This document shows, one piece after another, positions 24,821 through 35,193 of a stretch of DNA of 64,000 bases. A program made the position numbers and the translations under genes. Position 1 is the stretch's first letter. Every line of letters begins with the position of its first letter. The DNA is from Citricoccus muralis (GTDB taxonomy: Bacteria; Actinomycetota; Actinomycetes; Actinomycetales; Micrococcaceae): positions 868,001 through 932,000 of the forward strand of contig NZ_CP121252.1 in NCBI RefSeq assembly GCF_029637705.1, in the 5' to 3' direction. The notes below the pieces were generated by a model. The model saw nothing but the letters and a program-made list of their open reading frames with translations. It did not search any database and was not told where the DNA came from.

Positions 24821-25734
24821 CGTGCCTCCGTGGGTGGGGTGGTCAAAACGGTGAGTTCAGGGTCGACGGCGGCCACGATCTGCTCGAAGAGCTCGCGGGA
24901 CCGGGCTATTTCCCGGCCGGGGGCCACGCCCAGTAGGTGAGGTGCCCAATGAGGTGCCGGCTGCGCTACCGGGTGAGTCGAGTTGTCCGGGCCGCGGCGG
25001 GGTATCACGGTGCCCCCGGCCCGGCGCAGGACCAGTTGTCCGGCGGCGACGTCCCAGGGGTGGGTGGCCAGTGCCATGGTGACATCGGCCCAGCCGGCCG
25101 CGGTGAAACACAGCTCGAGGGCCCCGGACACCACGCGGCGCACGGTGGCGTAGTCCTCGACCAGGGTGCCGAACAGCTGCAGACTGCGCTCGGGGGAGCG
25201 GGCGAGATTCTCCGCCGAGGGGAAGGAAGTGACCAGGTTGTACCGGGATTCCACGGTCGGGGTCGGGCGCGGAGCCAGTGGGGCGCCATTCAGGTAGGCG
25301 CCGTCGTCGTCGGCCGAAAACTCCAGCTGATTGACCGGATCCAGCACCACCCCGGCGCGTACGGTGCCGTGCACGGCGGCGGCAATGGAGATGGAGAACA
25401 TGGCGAAACCGTGCACGAAATTGGAGGTGCCGTCGATGGGGTCGATGATCCACTCGATGCCGGTGGTGCTACTGATGCCGCCGTGGCGGGCGCCGCGTTC
25501 TTCACCCAGCACGACGGATCCGGGCACCGCCTCGGTGAGCAGGCGCGCGAGCAGGTCCTCGGTGCTGCGGTCGAGATCGGTGACGAGATCGTGGTGGTTG
25601 GTTTTGGTGGTGACGCCGAGAATGCCCTGGTCTGCGCGGAACGCCGAGGCGAGCGCGGCTCCCGCCTGGCGTGCTGCCGCACTGGCGACGCGTCGCAGCG
25701 TGGCGGCGTCGGGGAGGGATGCGTCGTCGGTCAC
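24817..25734 (-). CDS. Inositol monophosphatase family phosphatase
   Basis: About 305 residues with the Mg2+/Li+-sensitive phosphatase motifs: VVLGEERGA (first Glu), WIIDPIDGTSNFVHG (DPIDGT) and WADVTMALATHPWDVAAGQL (WDxAAG). Possible substrates are inositol-1-phosphate (for mycothiol or phosphoinositide synthesis), histidinol phosphate or fructose-1,6-bisphosphate; sequence alone does not decide. A GTG at 25734 is used as start; an extension to 25788 would run toward the divergent MarR promoter. Confidence 0.88.
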   Translation of the reverse strand: MTDDASLPDAATLRRVASAAARQAGAALASAFRADQGILGVTTKTNHHDLVTDLDRSTEDLLARLLTEAVPGSVVLGEERGARHGGISSTTGIEWIIDPIDGTSNFVHGFAMFSISIAAAVHGTVRAGVVLDPVNQLEFSADDDGAYLNGAPLAPRPTPTVESRYNLVTSFPSAENLARSPERSLQLFGTLVEDYATVRRVVSGALELCFTAAGWADVTMALATHPWDVAAGQLVLRRAGGTVIPRRGPDNSTHPVAQPAPHWAPHLLGVAPGREIARSRELFEQIVAAVDPELTVLTTPPTEAR

Positions 25735-25809
25735 AGGGGTCAGTCTACGCGGGCAGACGAGTGCGCGGGCTCGGTGACATCTTGTCACTTCGGCCGCTTC
25801 ATCCTAGAA

Positions 25810-25830
25810 TTAGTTGCCATGAGCAACCAA
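25810..25830. promoter_or_regulatory. Palindromic operator candidate before the MarR gene
   Basis: TTAGTTGC-CATGA-GCAACCAA is an inverted repeat with 7 of 8 matching bases per arm and a five-base spacer. It lies 24 bp before the ATG of the MarR regulator and within the intergenic space shared with the divergent phosphatase gene, the expected place for autoregulation. Confidence 0.6.
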
Positions 25831-25853
25831 TGGCCGAGCGTGGCGATCCGTCG

Positions 25854-26339
25854 ATGAGTGTCTCCGAGTCCACCGCTGACGAGCTGTTCACCACGCTCTC
25901 CCGATTCCATCGGTTATTGCGCTGGGGTTTCCGCACCGCTCAGCAGGAGGGCGATCCCGGACCCGCCGCCCAGATGACGCTGCTCTTTCTGCGTCGTCAG
26001 GGCCCTAGCCGGGCCAAGGAACTGGCGTTGTGGCTGGGCATCGACAAGGCCCCGGCTTCGCGGTTGGTGGCGGACTTGGAAGCCAAGGGGCTGTTGCGTC
26101 GGGAGACCGACCCGGACGATGCCCGCAGCCAGCGGTTGAGCCTCACCGAGGACGGGGTGGAGCTGGCCCTGCAGTTGCGTGCCCGCCGGGTGGAGGTGGT
26201 GCGCTCTTCGCTGACCGGGTTGGACGACGCCACCGTGCACGCCACCGTGGCGGCGATGGAGGAGCTGATGACCACCATCCAGCAGAATCTGTCCGGGGAC
26301 GACGACCGGACTCCGCCGTCGAGGGCGCTGCGTGGCTGA
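25854..26339 (+). CDS. MarR-family regulator of the adjacent MFS exporter
   Basis: 161 residues with a winged helix: LALWLGIDKAPASRLVADLE (recognition helix) and RETDPDDARSQRLSLTEDG (wing). ATG 25854 is used; ATG 25830 would add eight residues but coincides with the operator's end. The stop overlaps the GTG of an MFS exporter, so the two are coupled. Typical MarR proteins lose DNA binding on contact with phenolic drugs or oxidants exported by the partner pump. Confidence 0.85.
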   Translation: MSVSESTADELFTTLSRFHRLLRWGFRTAQQEGDPGPAAQMTLLFLRRQGPSRAKELALWLGIDKAPASRLVADLEAKGLLRRETDPDDARSQRLSLTEDGVELALQLRARRVEVVRSSLTGLDDATVHATVAAMEELMTTIQQNLSGDDDRTPPSRALRG

Positions 26340-27771
26340 CGCGGTTGCCAGTGCCGATGAGCCGATGAGCCACCGCGAGGTGCTGCGGGCGCTGACGGGG
26401 CTGCTTGCAGGATTCTTCGCGGCCATGCTTTCGATCAATATTGTGGTGACCGCGTTGCCGGTCATCGTCCGTGAACTCGACGGCACTCAGCTGGAATACT
26501 CCTGGGTGCTCACCGGGACCCTGCTGGCCAACGCGGCGACGACGCCGATCTGGGGCAAACTCGCGGACCTGTTCGACAAGAAGCTGCTCTTCCAGATCGC
26601 GCTGGGTGTGTTCACCCTCGGTTCCTTCGTCGCCGGGGCGGGTGGCACGATGGGGATGCTCATCGTGGGGCGTGTGATCCAGGGCGTGGGTGTGGGCGGG
26701 CTGGCCGCGCTGACCATGGCGATTCTCGGGACGATCATCGCCCCGCGCGAGCGGGGCCGCTACGCCGGATACATGGGCGCTACCATGGCGACGGCCACTG
26801 CGGCCGGTCCGTTGATCGGCGGACTGCTCGTGGAGACCGCTGGCTGGCGCTGGACTTTCTGGTCGGGCATTCCGGTGGCGCTGGTGGCCATGTTGATCAT
26901 CGCCAAGACCCTGCAGCTGGCCCCGCAGCAGCGTCGACGGGTGCGCATCGACTGGTTCGGCGCCACCGCGCTCGCCACGGCGACGACCGCGGGAATGCTC
27001 TGGCTCTCCTTCGCCGGCAACCCCCAGTTCTTCGACGTCGTCTCCGTGCCCTCCGCCGCGCTGGTGGCGGTGGTGGTGCTCGGCATACTCGGGCTGATCA
27101 TGGTGGAACGGCGGGTGGCTGAACCGGTGATGGACCCGCGCATTTTCCGCTCCCGCACCACCTTGCTGGCCATCATCGCCTCGATGACCATGGCCGTTCT
27201 GATGATGTCGATCCCTGCATATCTTGGACTGTATTTCCAGAACGGCCGCGGGCTGGGGCCCACCGCCTCGGGGCTGCTCACCCTGCCCCTGATTTTCGGG
27301 AACCTGATCGGCACTACCGTGACCGGGCAGCTGATCACCCGCTACGGGCGGTGGAAGATCTACCTGGTGCTGGGCTCGGCGCTCGGCATCGCCGCAGCCT
27401 ACTGGCTGGCCTTCGTGGATGACACCACCCCGTTCTGGCTGATCGGGGTGAAGATCTCACTCATTGGCCTCGGCGTGGGCATGGTAATCCAGAATCTGAT
27501 GCTGGCAGTGCAGAACACGGTCACGGTGCATCACATCGGCGCCGCCTCGGCGGCCATCGCCTTCTTCCGTACGGTGGGCGGGGCGCTGGGCAACTCGGTG
27601 ATGGGCGCGGTGATGGCGGTCCACCTGGCGGGCGCGGTGACGGCCAGCCAGCTGATGGATGGTTACGCCGACGGAGCCTCACCCATGTTCTTGGCGGCGG
27701 CGCTCATCGCCACCCCGGCCCTGGTGGCCGTGCTGCTCATCCGAGAGGTGCCACTGCGGCGCACGGTCTGA
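26332..27771 (+). CDS. DHA2-type MFS multidrug exporter
   Basis: 479 residues with 14 predicted membrane segments. It contains DHA2-family motif C (GPLIGGLLVETAGWRWTFW), motif A-like GKLADLFDKKLLFQ, and DPRIFRSRTTLLA between helices 8 and 9. Proton-driven export of drugs or metabolites is the family role. GTG start overlaps the MarR stop. Confidence 0.9.
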   Translation: MADAVASADEPMSHREVLRALTGLLAGFFAAMLSINIVVTALPVIVRELDGTQLEYSWVLTGTLLANAATTPIWGKLADLFDKKLLFQIALGVFTLGSFVAGAGGTMGMLIVGRVIQGVGVGGLAALTMAILGTIIAPRERGRYAGYMGATMATATAAGPLIGGLLVETAGWRWTFWSGIPVALVAMLIIAKTLQLAPQQRRRVRIDWFGATALATATTAGMLWLSFAGNPQFFDVVSVPSAALVAVVVLGILGLIMVERRVAEPVMDPRIFRSRTTLLAIIASMTMAVLMMSIPAYLGLYFQNGRGLGPTASGLLTLPLIFGNLIGTTVTGQLITRYGRWKIYLVLGSALGIAAAYWLAFVDDTTPFWLIGVKISLIGLGVGMVIQNLMLAVQNTVTVHHIGAASAAIAFFRTVGGALGNSVMGAVMAVHLAGAVTASQLMDGYADGASPMFLAAALIATPALVAVLLIREVPLRRTV

Positions 27772-27802
27772 ACCTGGCCCGTGATCACGCTAAGCTGGGA
27801 GT

Positions 27803-28960
27803 ATGCCCGGACCCGATCAGCTTCCTGCCTGGTTGCATGGCCATTGGCAGCGGCATCGTCGTCGCCGCCGTCAAGCAGCAGGCGATGAGCCGACCATCCT
27901 CTCGTTTACCGGCTACGGCACCACCACCTGGGTGCGTGTGCTGGCCCGCGTCATCCTGGCCCCGGGGGAAGAATTCGTCAACGGTCGCCGATTGGCACCC
28001 GTCATCAAGGACGGCGTGCGTGGCTGGCGCAACTTCATTTCCCCGCCCCTGGCCTTCCATCAAGTGGACGTTGAGGTGGCGGGGCAACGGCACACGGTGC
28101 GCGCGGACCGCAACGGCATTATCGACGCCGTCATTCCGGCCCAGCTCGAGCCCGGGTGGACCACCGCCGAGGTGCATGTGGCCGGCGGGGACAGTTCCAG
28201 CGTGGACGTCATCGTCGTCGACGAGACGGCCCGCCAGGGCGTGATCTGCGATATTGACGACACCATTGTGGTAACCGCCCTGCCGCGCCCGCTGCTGGCC
28301 GGCTGGAACTCGTTCGTTCTCGATGAGCATGCCCGCATTCCCACCCCGGGAATCTCGGTGTTGCTCAACCGGCTGTTGGCTCGGGAAGAATCGTCGCCCG
28401 CGTTCTATGTGTCCACCGGTGCCTGGAATGTCGCTCAGACCCTGACCCGGTTCCTGACCCGCAACCTCTACCCGCTGGGCCCGCTCCTGCTGACCAGCTG
28501 GGGGCCCACCGAAGATCGGGTGTTTCGTTCAGGCATGCAGCACAAACACCAAGCCCTGGAACGGCTCAGCGTGGATTTCCCGGACATGCAGTGGATTCTG
28601 GTGGGCGACGACGGCCAGCACGACCCGGAAATTTACGCCTCGTTCGCCCGACGTCACCCGGGCAAGGTGCGCGCCATCGTGATCCGACAGCTGACCCCTT
28701 CTGAGGCGCTGCTGGCCGGTGGCCGCGCCGCCGAAACCCGGCATACCACCCCCGGGGTGCCGTGGATTTACGGGCCCGACGGTGCCGCGCTGACCCTGCA
28801 GCTGGAGGAACTGGGCATCCTCAACCCCGAGCACGGCACCGGTTCGCCCCAGGCCTGGCCGCAGAGCGTGCGCACCGAGGAATCCGAGTCGGTGGAACGG
28901 TTGCAGATGGACTTCCCGCTCTTCACCCAGGACTTCTCCGAGGCGGACGCCGATGGCTGA
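27803..28960 (+). CDS. App1-like phosphatidate phosphatase domain protein
   Basis: 385 residues. The HAD-type motif DIDDTIVVTALPRP (D-x-D-x-T/V) near residue 150 starts the App1 catalytic domain, followed by FYVSTGAWNVAQTLTRFL and ILVGDDGQHDPEIYA. Yeast App1 dephosphorylates phosphatidate; bacterial homologues are uncharacterised. The N-terminal ~140 residues form a beta-rich region. The next gene overlaps by eight bases. Confidence 0.8.
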   Translation: MPGPDQLPAWLHGHWQRHRRRRRQAAGDEPTILSFTGYGTTTWVRVLARVILAPGEEFVNGRRLAPVIKDGVRGWRNFISPPLAFHQVDVEVAGQRHTVRADRNGIIDAVIPAQLEPGWTTAEVHVAGGDSSSVDVIVVDETARQGVICDIDDTIVVTALPRPLLAGWNSFVLDEHARIPTPGISVLLNRLLAREESSPAFYVSTGAWNVAQTLTRFLTRNLYPLGPLLLTSWGPTEDRVFRSGMQHKHQALERLSVDFPDMQWILVGDDGQHDPEIYASFARRHPGKVRAIVIRQLTPSEALLAGGRAAETRHTTPGVPWIYGPDGAALTLQLEELGILNPEHGTGSPQAWPQSVRTEESESVERLQMDFPLFTQDFSEADADG

Positions 28961-29429
28961 ATCAGAGTCGCCCACCGCTGAGCAACAGTCCATCACGGTG
29001 AATGTTCCGCTGCGCTGGGGCGATATGGACGCCTACGGGCACATCAATAACGCCCGAATTCTCTCCGTGTTGGAAGAGGCCCGCATCGCCGTCTTCGGTG
29101 TGCCCGGCGGCACGGGGGCGCCCGGGGGAGACTCGGCGCCGATCGACCTGCTCGCCGGGGTGAGCCCCGGAGTACTGACCCTCATCGCCGAACACACGGT
29201 GAAGTACCGCCAGCAGCTCGAATACCGCGCGACGGACGTACAGATCACCGTGCGCGTACTCGCCGTCAAGGGCGCCTCCGTGGTGATCGGCTACGACCTG
29301 GTGGATCCGGTGGCCCAGACACTGTGCGTGAGCGCGAGCACCACCATGGTCTTCGTCGACGGCGCGACCGGCCGGCCCGTGCGGCTGAGCCCTGAACAGC
29401 GCGCCGCCCTGGAACCGTACTGCGCCTGA
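28953..29429 (+). CDS. Hotdog-fold acyl-CoA thioesterase
   Basis: 158 residues with RWGDMDAYGHINNARILS, the 4HBT catalytic block (Asp in GDMD, then G-H-x-N), and HTVKYRQQLEYR in the second strand pair. Likely hydrolyses a short- or medium-chain acyl-CoA. Overlaps the App1 gene, so co-transcribed; it is convergent with gdhA. Confidence 0.85.
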   Translation: MAESESPTAEQQSITVNVPLRWGDMDAYGHINNARILSVLEEARIAVFGVPGGTGAPGGDSAPIDLLAGVSPGVLTLIAEHTVKYRQQLEYRATDVQITVRVLAVKGASVVIGYDLVDPVAQTLCVSASTTMVFVDGATGRPVRLSPEQRAALEPYCA

Positions 29430-29501
29430 TTAAACGGCGACGTCGCCGCCTCCCGTGTCCAGGAGCACAGCGACGTCGCGCAGTGGTCTTGCAGGGAGGG
29501 A

Positions 29502-30941
<1,440 letters not shown>

Positions 30942-31026
30942 CTACATTACAGCACTGAATCCGCTCTCGCGATGGGTATGACGAACCGCGCGCCCTTCAC
31001 CCGCTCACGCGTACGCTGGTGGCACG

Positions 31027-32343
31027 ATGGACGTGATGAACCGACCAGCCCGTACCCCCCGTGCCACCCTGCCGATGCCCCTGTGGTTGCAGGGAGGAGT
31101 CGAAGCTCTTTTCGTCGTGCTGTTTCCGATGGTGCTGATCGTGGTGCCGCTATCTGCCATGTGGTGGCTGGGCGCCTTCCGCGATATGCCGCTGGAAGCC
31201 GTCGGCGCACTGGCCGGCCAGATGTGGCTGGGCACACACGGGGTGCCCTTGGAGCTGAGTATTGCGGTCGACGGGGCGGACCCGATCACCGGCACCTGGT
31301 GGTTCCTGGGCTGGGCCGGGGTGCTGATCCCGCTACTCTTCGGCTACCGCGCCGGGCGTCGACTGTTGCGCGCGTGCACGACAGCGTCGCAGTTCTGGCA
31401 GCCACTGGTGGGGGCGGTGCTCACCTGGATGTTGGTGGGCTTGGCCCTGACCTCGCTGGTGTCCACGTCCGAGGTGATGATTCACCTGGTGGCCGGGGCG
31501 CTGATTCCGGCCGCATGGATGACCGTGGCCCTGCTCGTGGGCGCCCGCCGCGAAGCCGGCTCCTGGACGGCCCTGTTCGGTCAGGACACCACCGGCTGGA
31601 TCGCCCGAACCTCGCAGGTCTCCCGTTGGACGGGGAGCTACCTGTGGTCGGTGGTGCGCTGCGCGGTGGTCGGCGTCTTCGCGGTGTACGCGCTGGCCTC
31701 GGTGCTCCTCACAGTGCAGCTAATGCTGCAGTGGGCCAGCATCACGGACGTGTACCAGCGCTTAGGCTCCGGGGTGATCGGTGGCGCCAGTCTCACGGTG
31801 ATCCAGCTGGGAATGCTGCCCAATGTGGGGATGTGGACGGTGGCCTATCTCACCGGTGCCGGGTTCACGGTGGGTGCCGGGTCGCTGGTGGCTCCGGGTG
31901 GGACCACGGTGGGTGCGCAGCCGGCGATTCCGCTGCTCTCGGCCATTCCGACCGGGCAGTCGTTGGAGTCGGCCTGGTGGTTGCTACTGGTGCCGGTGGC
32001 CGCCGGTATCGTGGCCGGCTGGTGGCTGTTCCGTGAGGGGGAGAACCACCTAGAAGACTGGTTCCGCAGCCGGATCACCCAGCCGCTGGTGGCCCTCGGC
32101 GTGTCCACGGTGGTGCTGGGGTTGCTGGTCGGCGTCGCCGTCGCCGTCGTGTCTTTCGTACCGCTACTGCTGTCGGGCGGATCCTGGGGGATCGGCAAGT
32201 TCACCGAGGTAGGGCCGGTGGCGTGGGTGGCCGCGCTACTGCTCGGCGCGCAACTGGCGGTGGGGTCGATGATCGGCTATCTGGTGGCACCCTGGGGCGA
32301 ACGCGACCGCTATGTGGGTCCCGAACCCGACGACGAAGACTGA
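31027..32343 (+). CDS. DUF6350 (PerM-like) polytopic membrane protein
   Basis: 438 residues with about ten hydrophobic segments. Length, position near purN-purH and sequence style match actinobacterial DUF6350 proteins, sometimes named cell-division protein PerM. No catalytic motif is visible. In many actinobacteria this gene directly precedes purN; here a leftward ABC-transporter operon and one small gene lie between them. Confidence 0.75.
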   Translation: MDVMNRPARTPRATLPMPLWLQGGVEALFVVLFPMVLIVVPLSAMWWLGAFRDMPLEAVGALAGQMWLGTHGVPLELSIAVDGADPITGTWWFLGWAGVLIPLLFGYRAGRRLLRACTTASQFWQPLVGAVLTWMLVGLALTSLVSTSEVMIHLVAGALIPAAWMTVALLVGARREAGSWTALFGQDTTGWIARTSQVSRWTGSYLWSVVRCAVVGVFAVYALASVLLTVQLMLQWASITDVYQRLGSGVIGGASLTVIQLGMLPNVGMWTVAYLTGAGFTVGAGSLVAPGGTTVGAQPAIPLLSAIPTGQSLESAWWLLLVPVAAGIVAGWWLFREGENHLEDWFRSRITQPLVALGVSTVVLGLLVGVAVAVVSFVPLLLSGGSWGIGKFTEVGPVAWVAALLLGAQLAVGSMIGYLVAPWGERDRYVGPEPDDED

Positions 32344-32360
32344 AACCGAGCGCGCCTGAA

Positions 32361-32774
32361 TTAGGGTGTGCCGATGCCGAGCCTGGTGTTGTACTCGGCG
32401 GAGCACTGATGCAGGGCACGATCGGTGAGGGCCCCGCTGACACACGACTCGTAGGCCACGGTGGCATCCCAGAACACCATTTGCGCGGCAACGAGGCCGG
32501 CGAAGAACAGACAACCCAGCATGCCGACGGTGGCGGCGGTGGGCAACAACATGGACAGTCCCGCCTTGCCCACGCGGCGGAGCGCCAGGATGCCGAACAC
32601 CACACCGGCCAGCGCGAACGGGATCGCCAGGGCTTTGGCCGGCAGAGTCAGCGTGGAGGCCACGTAGGTGCCGATCAGACAACCGAAAAGCGCGAGTAAC
32701 TGGCTGCGCGCACGGCGCAGGGCCTCATCGGTGGGCGTCGCGTGGTCCGGTCTGGTCGGCGCGGGAGACGTCAT
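32361..32774 (-). CDS. Small hypothetical membrane protein
   Basis: 137 residues with three hydrophobic segments (LLALFGCLIGTYVAS; AIPFALAGVVFGILAL; LLPTAATVGMLGCLFFAGL) and a C-terminal extracytoplasmic tail with two Cys (SCVSG..HQCSAE) that could form a disulfide. It resembles DUF4190-type proteins in layout. It sits four bases after the stop of the binding-protein gene, so it may be the last member of that operon. Confidence 0.6.
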   Translation of the reverse strand: MTSPAPTRPDHATPTDEALRRARSQLLALFGCLIGTYVASTLTLPAKALAIPFALAGVVFGILALRRVGKAGLSMLLPTAATVGMLGCLFFAGLVAAQMVFWDATVAYESCVSGALTDRALHQCSAEYNTRLGIGTP

Positions 32775-32778
32775 TGAC

Positions 32779-33819
32779 TCAGCTTATCCCCTGATCCTCC
32801 AACCACTGGGACGCAAGGTCTGCGGAGGAGGCTTGCTCGTTGACCGACTGGGTGTTGAGCTCAATCAGGTCTTCCACCGTGAGACGGCGCTGCACATCCT
32901 CGATGATGGCGGCGGCGTCGGTATCCAGGTCGGAACCGGTCACCGGCACCACGTTCTGCGGCAGGATCAGGCTCTCCGGATCCTCCAACACCACCAGGTT
33001 GTTCTCGGCGATGGCGGGGGAAGCGGTGTAAATATCGGCCACCTGCACGGTGCCGTCGGTGAGGGCCGAGACGGTGAGCGGGCCGCCGGAATCCTCCACC
33101 GGGGTGAGCTCCAGCTGCACCCCGTAGACCTCCTCGGCGCCGGCGGGTCCGTACGGCCGGGACTCGAACTCGGAATTCGCGGCAATGGAAACTGGCTGGT
33201 CGAGTTGCGCCAGATCGCCGATGGCGCTCAAGTTGTGCTCCTCGGCGGTCTCGGCGGTCACCGTGTAGGAGTCCTGGTCGGTGGCCTCGGCGTACTGCAG
33301 TACCCGCAGATCCTCGGGCAGGGCATCGTCGAGCGCGGCGAACACCTCGTCGGCCGAGCCGGCCTCGGCGGCGGCGTCCTCGTCGTAATACTGCAGCAGG
33401 TTGCCGGTGTAATCGGGGATGACGTCGATCTCGCCGGACTCCAGCTCGGGCAGGTACACCTCGCGCTGGCCGATCTGATACTGCCGGTCGACGGAGAAAC
33501 CGTTGGCCTCCAGCGCCTGGGCGTAGAGCTCGGCAATGATCTCGTTCGAATAGTAGGCCTGCGAACCGATGGCAATGGCCTCCGGATCAGCGCTCGCTTC
33601 CCCCGAGGCTTCGGCCGAACCGGAGGCGGAAGCGTCGTCATCAGCCAGGGGATCGGAGCCGGACCCACAGGCGGTGAGCAGGGCGGTGGCGGCCACCCCG
33701 GCGGTGATCAGGTGCCAGGCACGCAGCCGACGTCGCGGGCGCAGGGTGCTCTGTGGTGTCTCGGCTGTCTCGGCAGATCCAACGGTGTCGGCGGTGTGAA
33801 CGGTGCGGCGAGGGTTCAT
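32779..33819 (-). CDS. Glycine betaine/choline-type ABC transporter binding lipoprotein
   Basis: 346 residues: an Arg-rich N-terminus, a lipoprotein signal ending ALLTAC, a low-complexity Ser/Ala/Asp linker and an OpuAC/QAT-type binding domain (IAIGSQAYYSNEIIAELYAQ; DVIPDYTGNLLQYY; VADIYTASPAI). These proteins capture quaternary amines such as betaine or choline for osmoprotection. It is the downstream partner of two permeases and an ATPase encoded to its right on the same strand. Confidence 0.88.
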   Translation of the reverse strand: MNPRRTVHTADTVGSAETAETPQSTLRPRRRLRAWHLITAGVAATALLTACGSGSDPLADDDASASGSAEASGEASADPEAIAIGSQAYYSNEIIAELYAQALEANGFSVDRQYQIGQREVYLPELESGEIDVIPDYTGNLLQYYDEDAAAEAGSADEVFAALDDALPEDLRVLQYAEATDQDSYTVTAETAEEHNLSAIGDLAQLDQPVSIAANSEFESRPYGPAGAEEVYGVQLELTPVEDSGGPLTVSALTDGTVQVADIYTASPAIAENNLVVLEDPESLILPQNVVPVTGSDLDTDAAAIIEDVQRRLTVEDLIELNTQSVNEQASSADLASQWLEDQGIS

Positions 33820-33865
33820 GGTGCACCACTGTACGGTTCAGTGCGGCACGAGCGCCATGCTCGGG

Positions 33866-34546
33866 TCACGCAGAATCTGGTGACGCCGCGGCGAGGCGTT
33901 GCCCGTGCGGGACGGCAGCGCGCTGCACCCCGGCCAGCGCCAGATCGATGAGCAGGGTCAGCACGATCACCATCACCGAGGCTCCCAGCATCATCGCGTA
34001 CTGCTGGGTGTTCAGCCCTAAGAACACGAACCGGCCCAGGCCCCCGGCACCCACATAGGCAGCCAGGGTAGCGGTGGACATGACCTGCAGGGTGGCCGTG
34101 CGGATTCCGCCCAGCAGCAGGGGCAACCCCAGCGGAATCTCGATGCGCGTGACGATCTGCGCCGTCGTGAAGCCCTGGGCACGCGCGGCGTCGACGACCC
34201 GTGGATCCACCGTGTCGAACCCGCTGAACGCCCCGGCTAGGACAGAGGGGATCGCCAGAATCACCAGGGCGGCCAGTGGAGGCACCACCCCGATGCCCAT
34301 CAGCACGGCGAACAGGGTGATCAGGCCCAGGGTGGGCAGGGCGCGGGCGGCAGCGGAGACCCCCACGACGATGCCGGAGAAGCGGCGGGTGTGCCCGATC
34401 CACCAGCCGAAGGGCACCGCAATGATCAGGGCGATCAGGATGACCGTGCCGGTGTACTGCAGGTGCTCGAGGCTACGCCGGGCAATACCGCCGGTGCCCT
34501 CCCAATGGCCGGGGTCGGTGAGCCAGGCCAGGGTTTCTGCGATCAT
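33866..34546 (-). CDS. OpuB-type ABC transporter permease
   Basis: 226 residues with five to six membrane segments and an EAA-type loop (DAARAQGFTTAQIVTRIEIPLGLP). It is the second permease of the betaine/choline-type transporter. ATG 34546 overlaps the stop of the preceding permease gene (ATGA). A longer in-phase frame continues rightward but only because it shadows the upstream genes. Confidence 0.88.
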   Translation of the reverse strand: MIAETLAWLTDPGHWEGTGGIARRSLEHLQYTGTVILIALIIAVPFGWWIGHTRRFSGIVVGVSAAARALPTLGLITLFAVLMGIGVVPPLAALVILAIPSVLAGAFSGFDTVDPRVVDAARAQGFTTAQIVTRIEIPLGLPLLLGGIRTATLQVMSTATLAAYVGAGGLGRFVFLGLNTQQYAMMLGASVMVIVLTLLIDLALAGVQRAAVPHGQRLAAASPDSA

Positions 34547-35193
34547 GCCCGAGCCCCCGAACCAGTCCGTCGCCACGGGGTCAGCACCCGTCCGAGCGCC
34601 ACCAGCAGGGCGTCCAAGACGGCGGCCAGCAACAGCGTCATCACGATGCCGGTGAGCAGCTCCGGGATGATGGAGCGCTGGAACCCGTCGGTGAACAACA
34701 TGCCCAGCGACGGGATACCCAGCACGGCGCCCACGGTGCATAACGACAGAGTGGACACCGAGACCACGCGCAGCCCGGTGAGGATCACCGGTGCCGCCAA
34801 GGGCAGCTCCACGGTGAGCACGCGGCGCAACGGGGAATAGCCCAGCGCGACGGCGGCCAGGCGTGCTTCGGGCGGCACCGAGTCGAACCCCTCGGCCACC
34901 GAGCGCACCATCAGCGCCACCCCGTAGAGCGTCAGCGCGATGATCACATTGGTGAGGTCGCGCAGCCCGGTGCCCAGAATCACCGGCAGTGCAATGAACA
35001 GCGGCAGCGAGGGGATGGCGTAGAGCAGCCCGGCGGTGGTGAGGATCCCGGAGTTCAGTGGGCGGACGCGGTGGGCCAGCCAGCCCAGCGGCAGCGACAT
35101 GATCAGGGCGGCGAAAATGGCCGGCAACGAGGTCAACAGGTGCACCCAGGTGCGCTCGCCGATCAGCCCCAGATTGTCGAACACCCAGGTCAT
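34543..35193 (-). CDS. OpuB-type ABC transporter permease
   Basis: 216 residues, six membrane segments, with the coupling loop RLAAVALGYSPLRRVLTVELP (split here: A-x-G-x-S-x-x-R-R). It overlaps the ATPase gene upstream and the other permease downstream by four bases each, so the operon is translationally coupled. Confidence 0.88.
   Translation of the reverse strand: MTWVFDNLGLIGERTWVHLLTSLPAIFAALIMSLPLGWLAHRVRPLNSGILTTAGLLYAIPSLPLFIALPVILGTGLRDLTNVIIALTLYGVALMVRSVAEGFDSVPPEARLAAVALGYSPLRRVLTVELPLAAPVILTGLRVVSVSTLSLCTVGAVLGIPSLGMLFTDGFQRSIIPELLTGIVMTLLLAAVLDALLVALGRVLTPWRRTGSGARA

Noticed and set aside
29430-29501. CGGCGACGTCGCCG palindrome as a terminator between the thioesterase gene and gdhA
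   Set aside because: The arms are self-complementary with no loop to speak of and no T-run follows on either strand.
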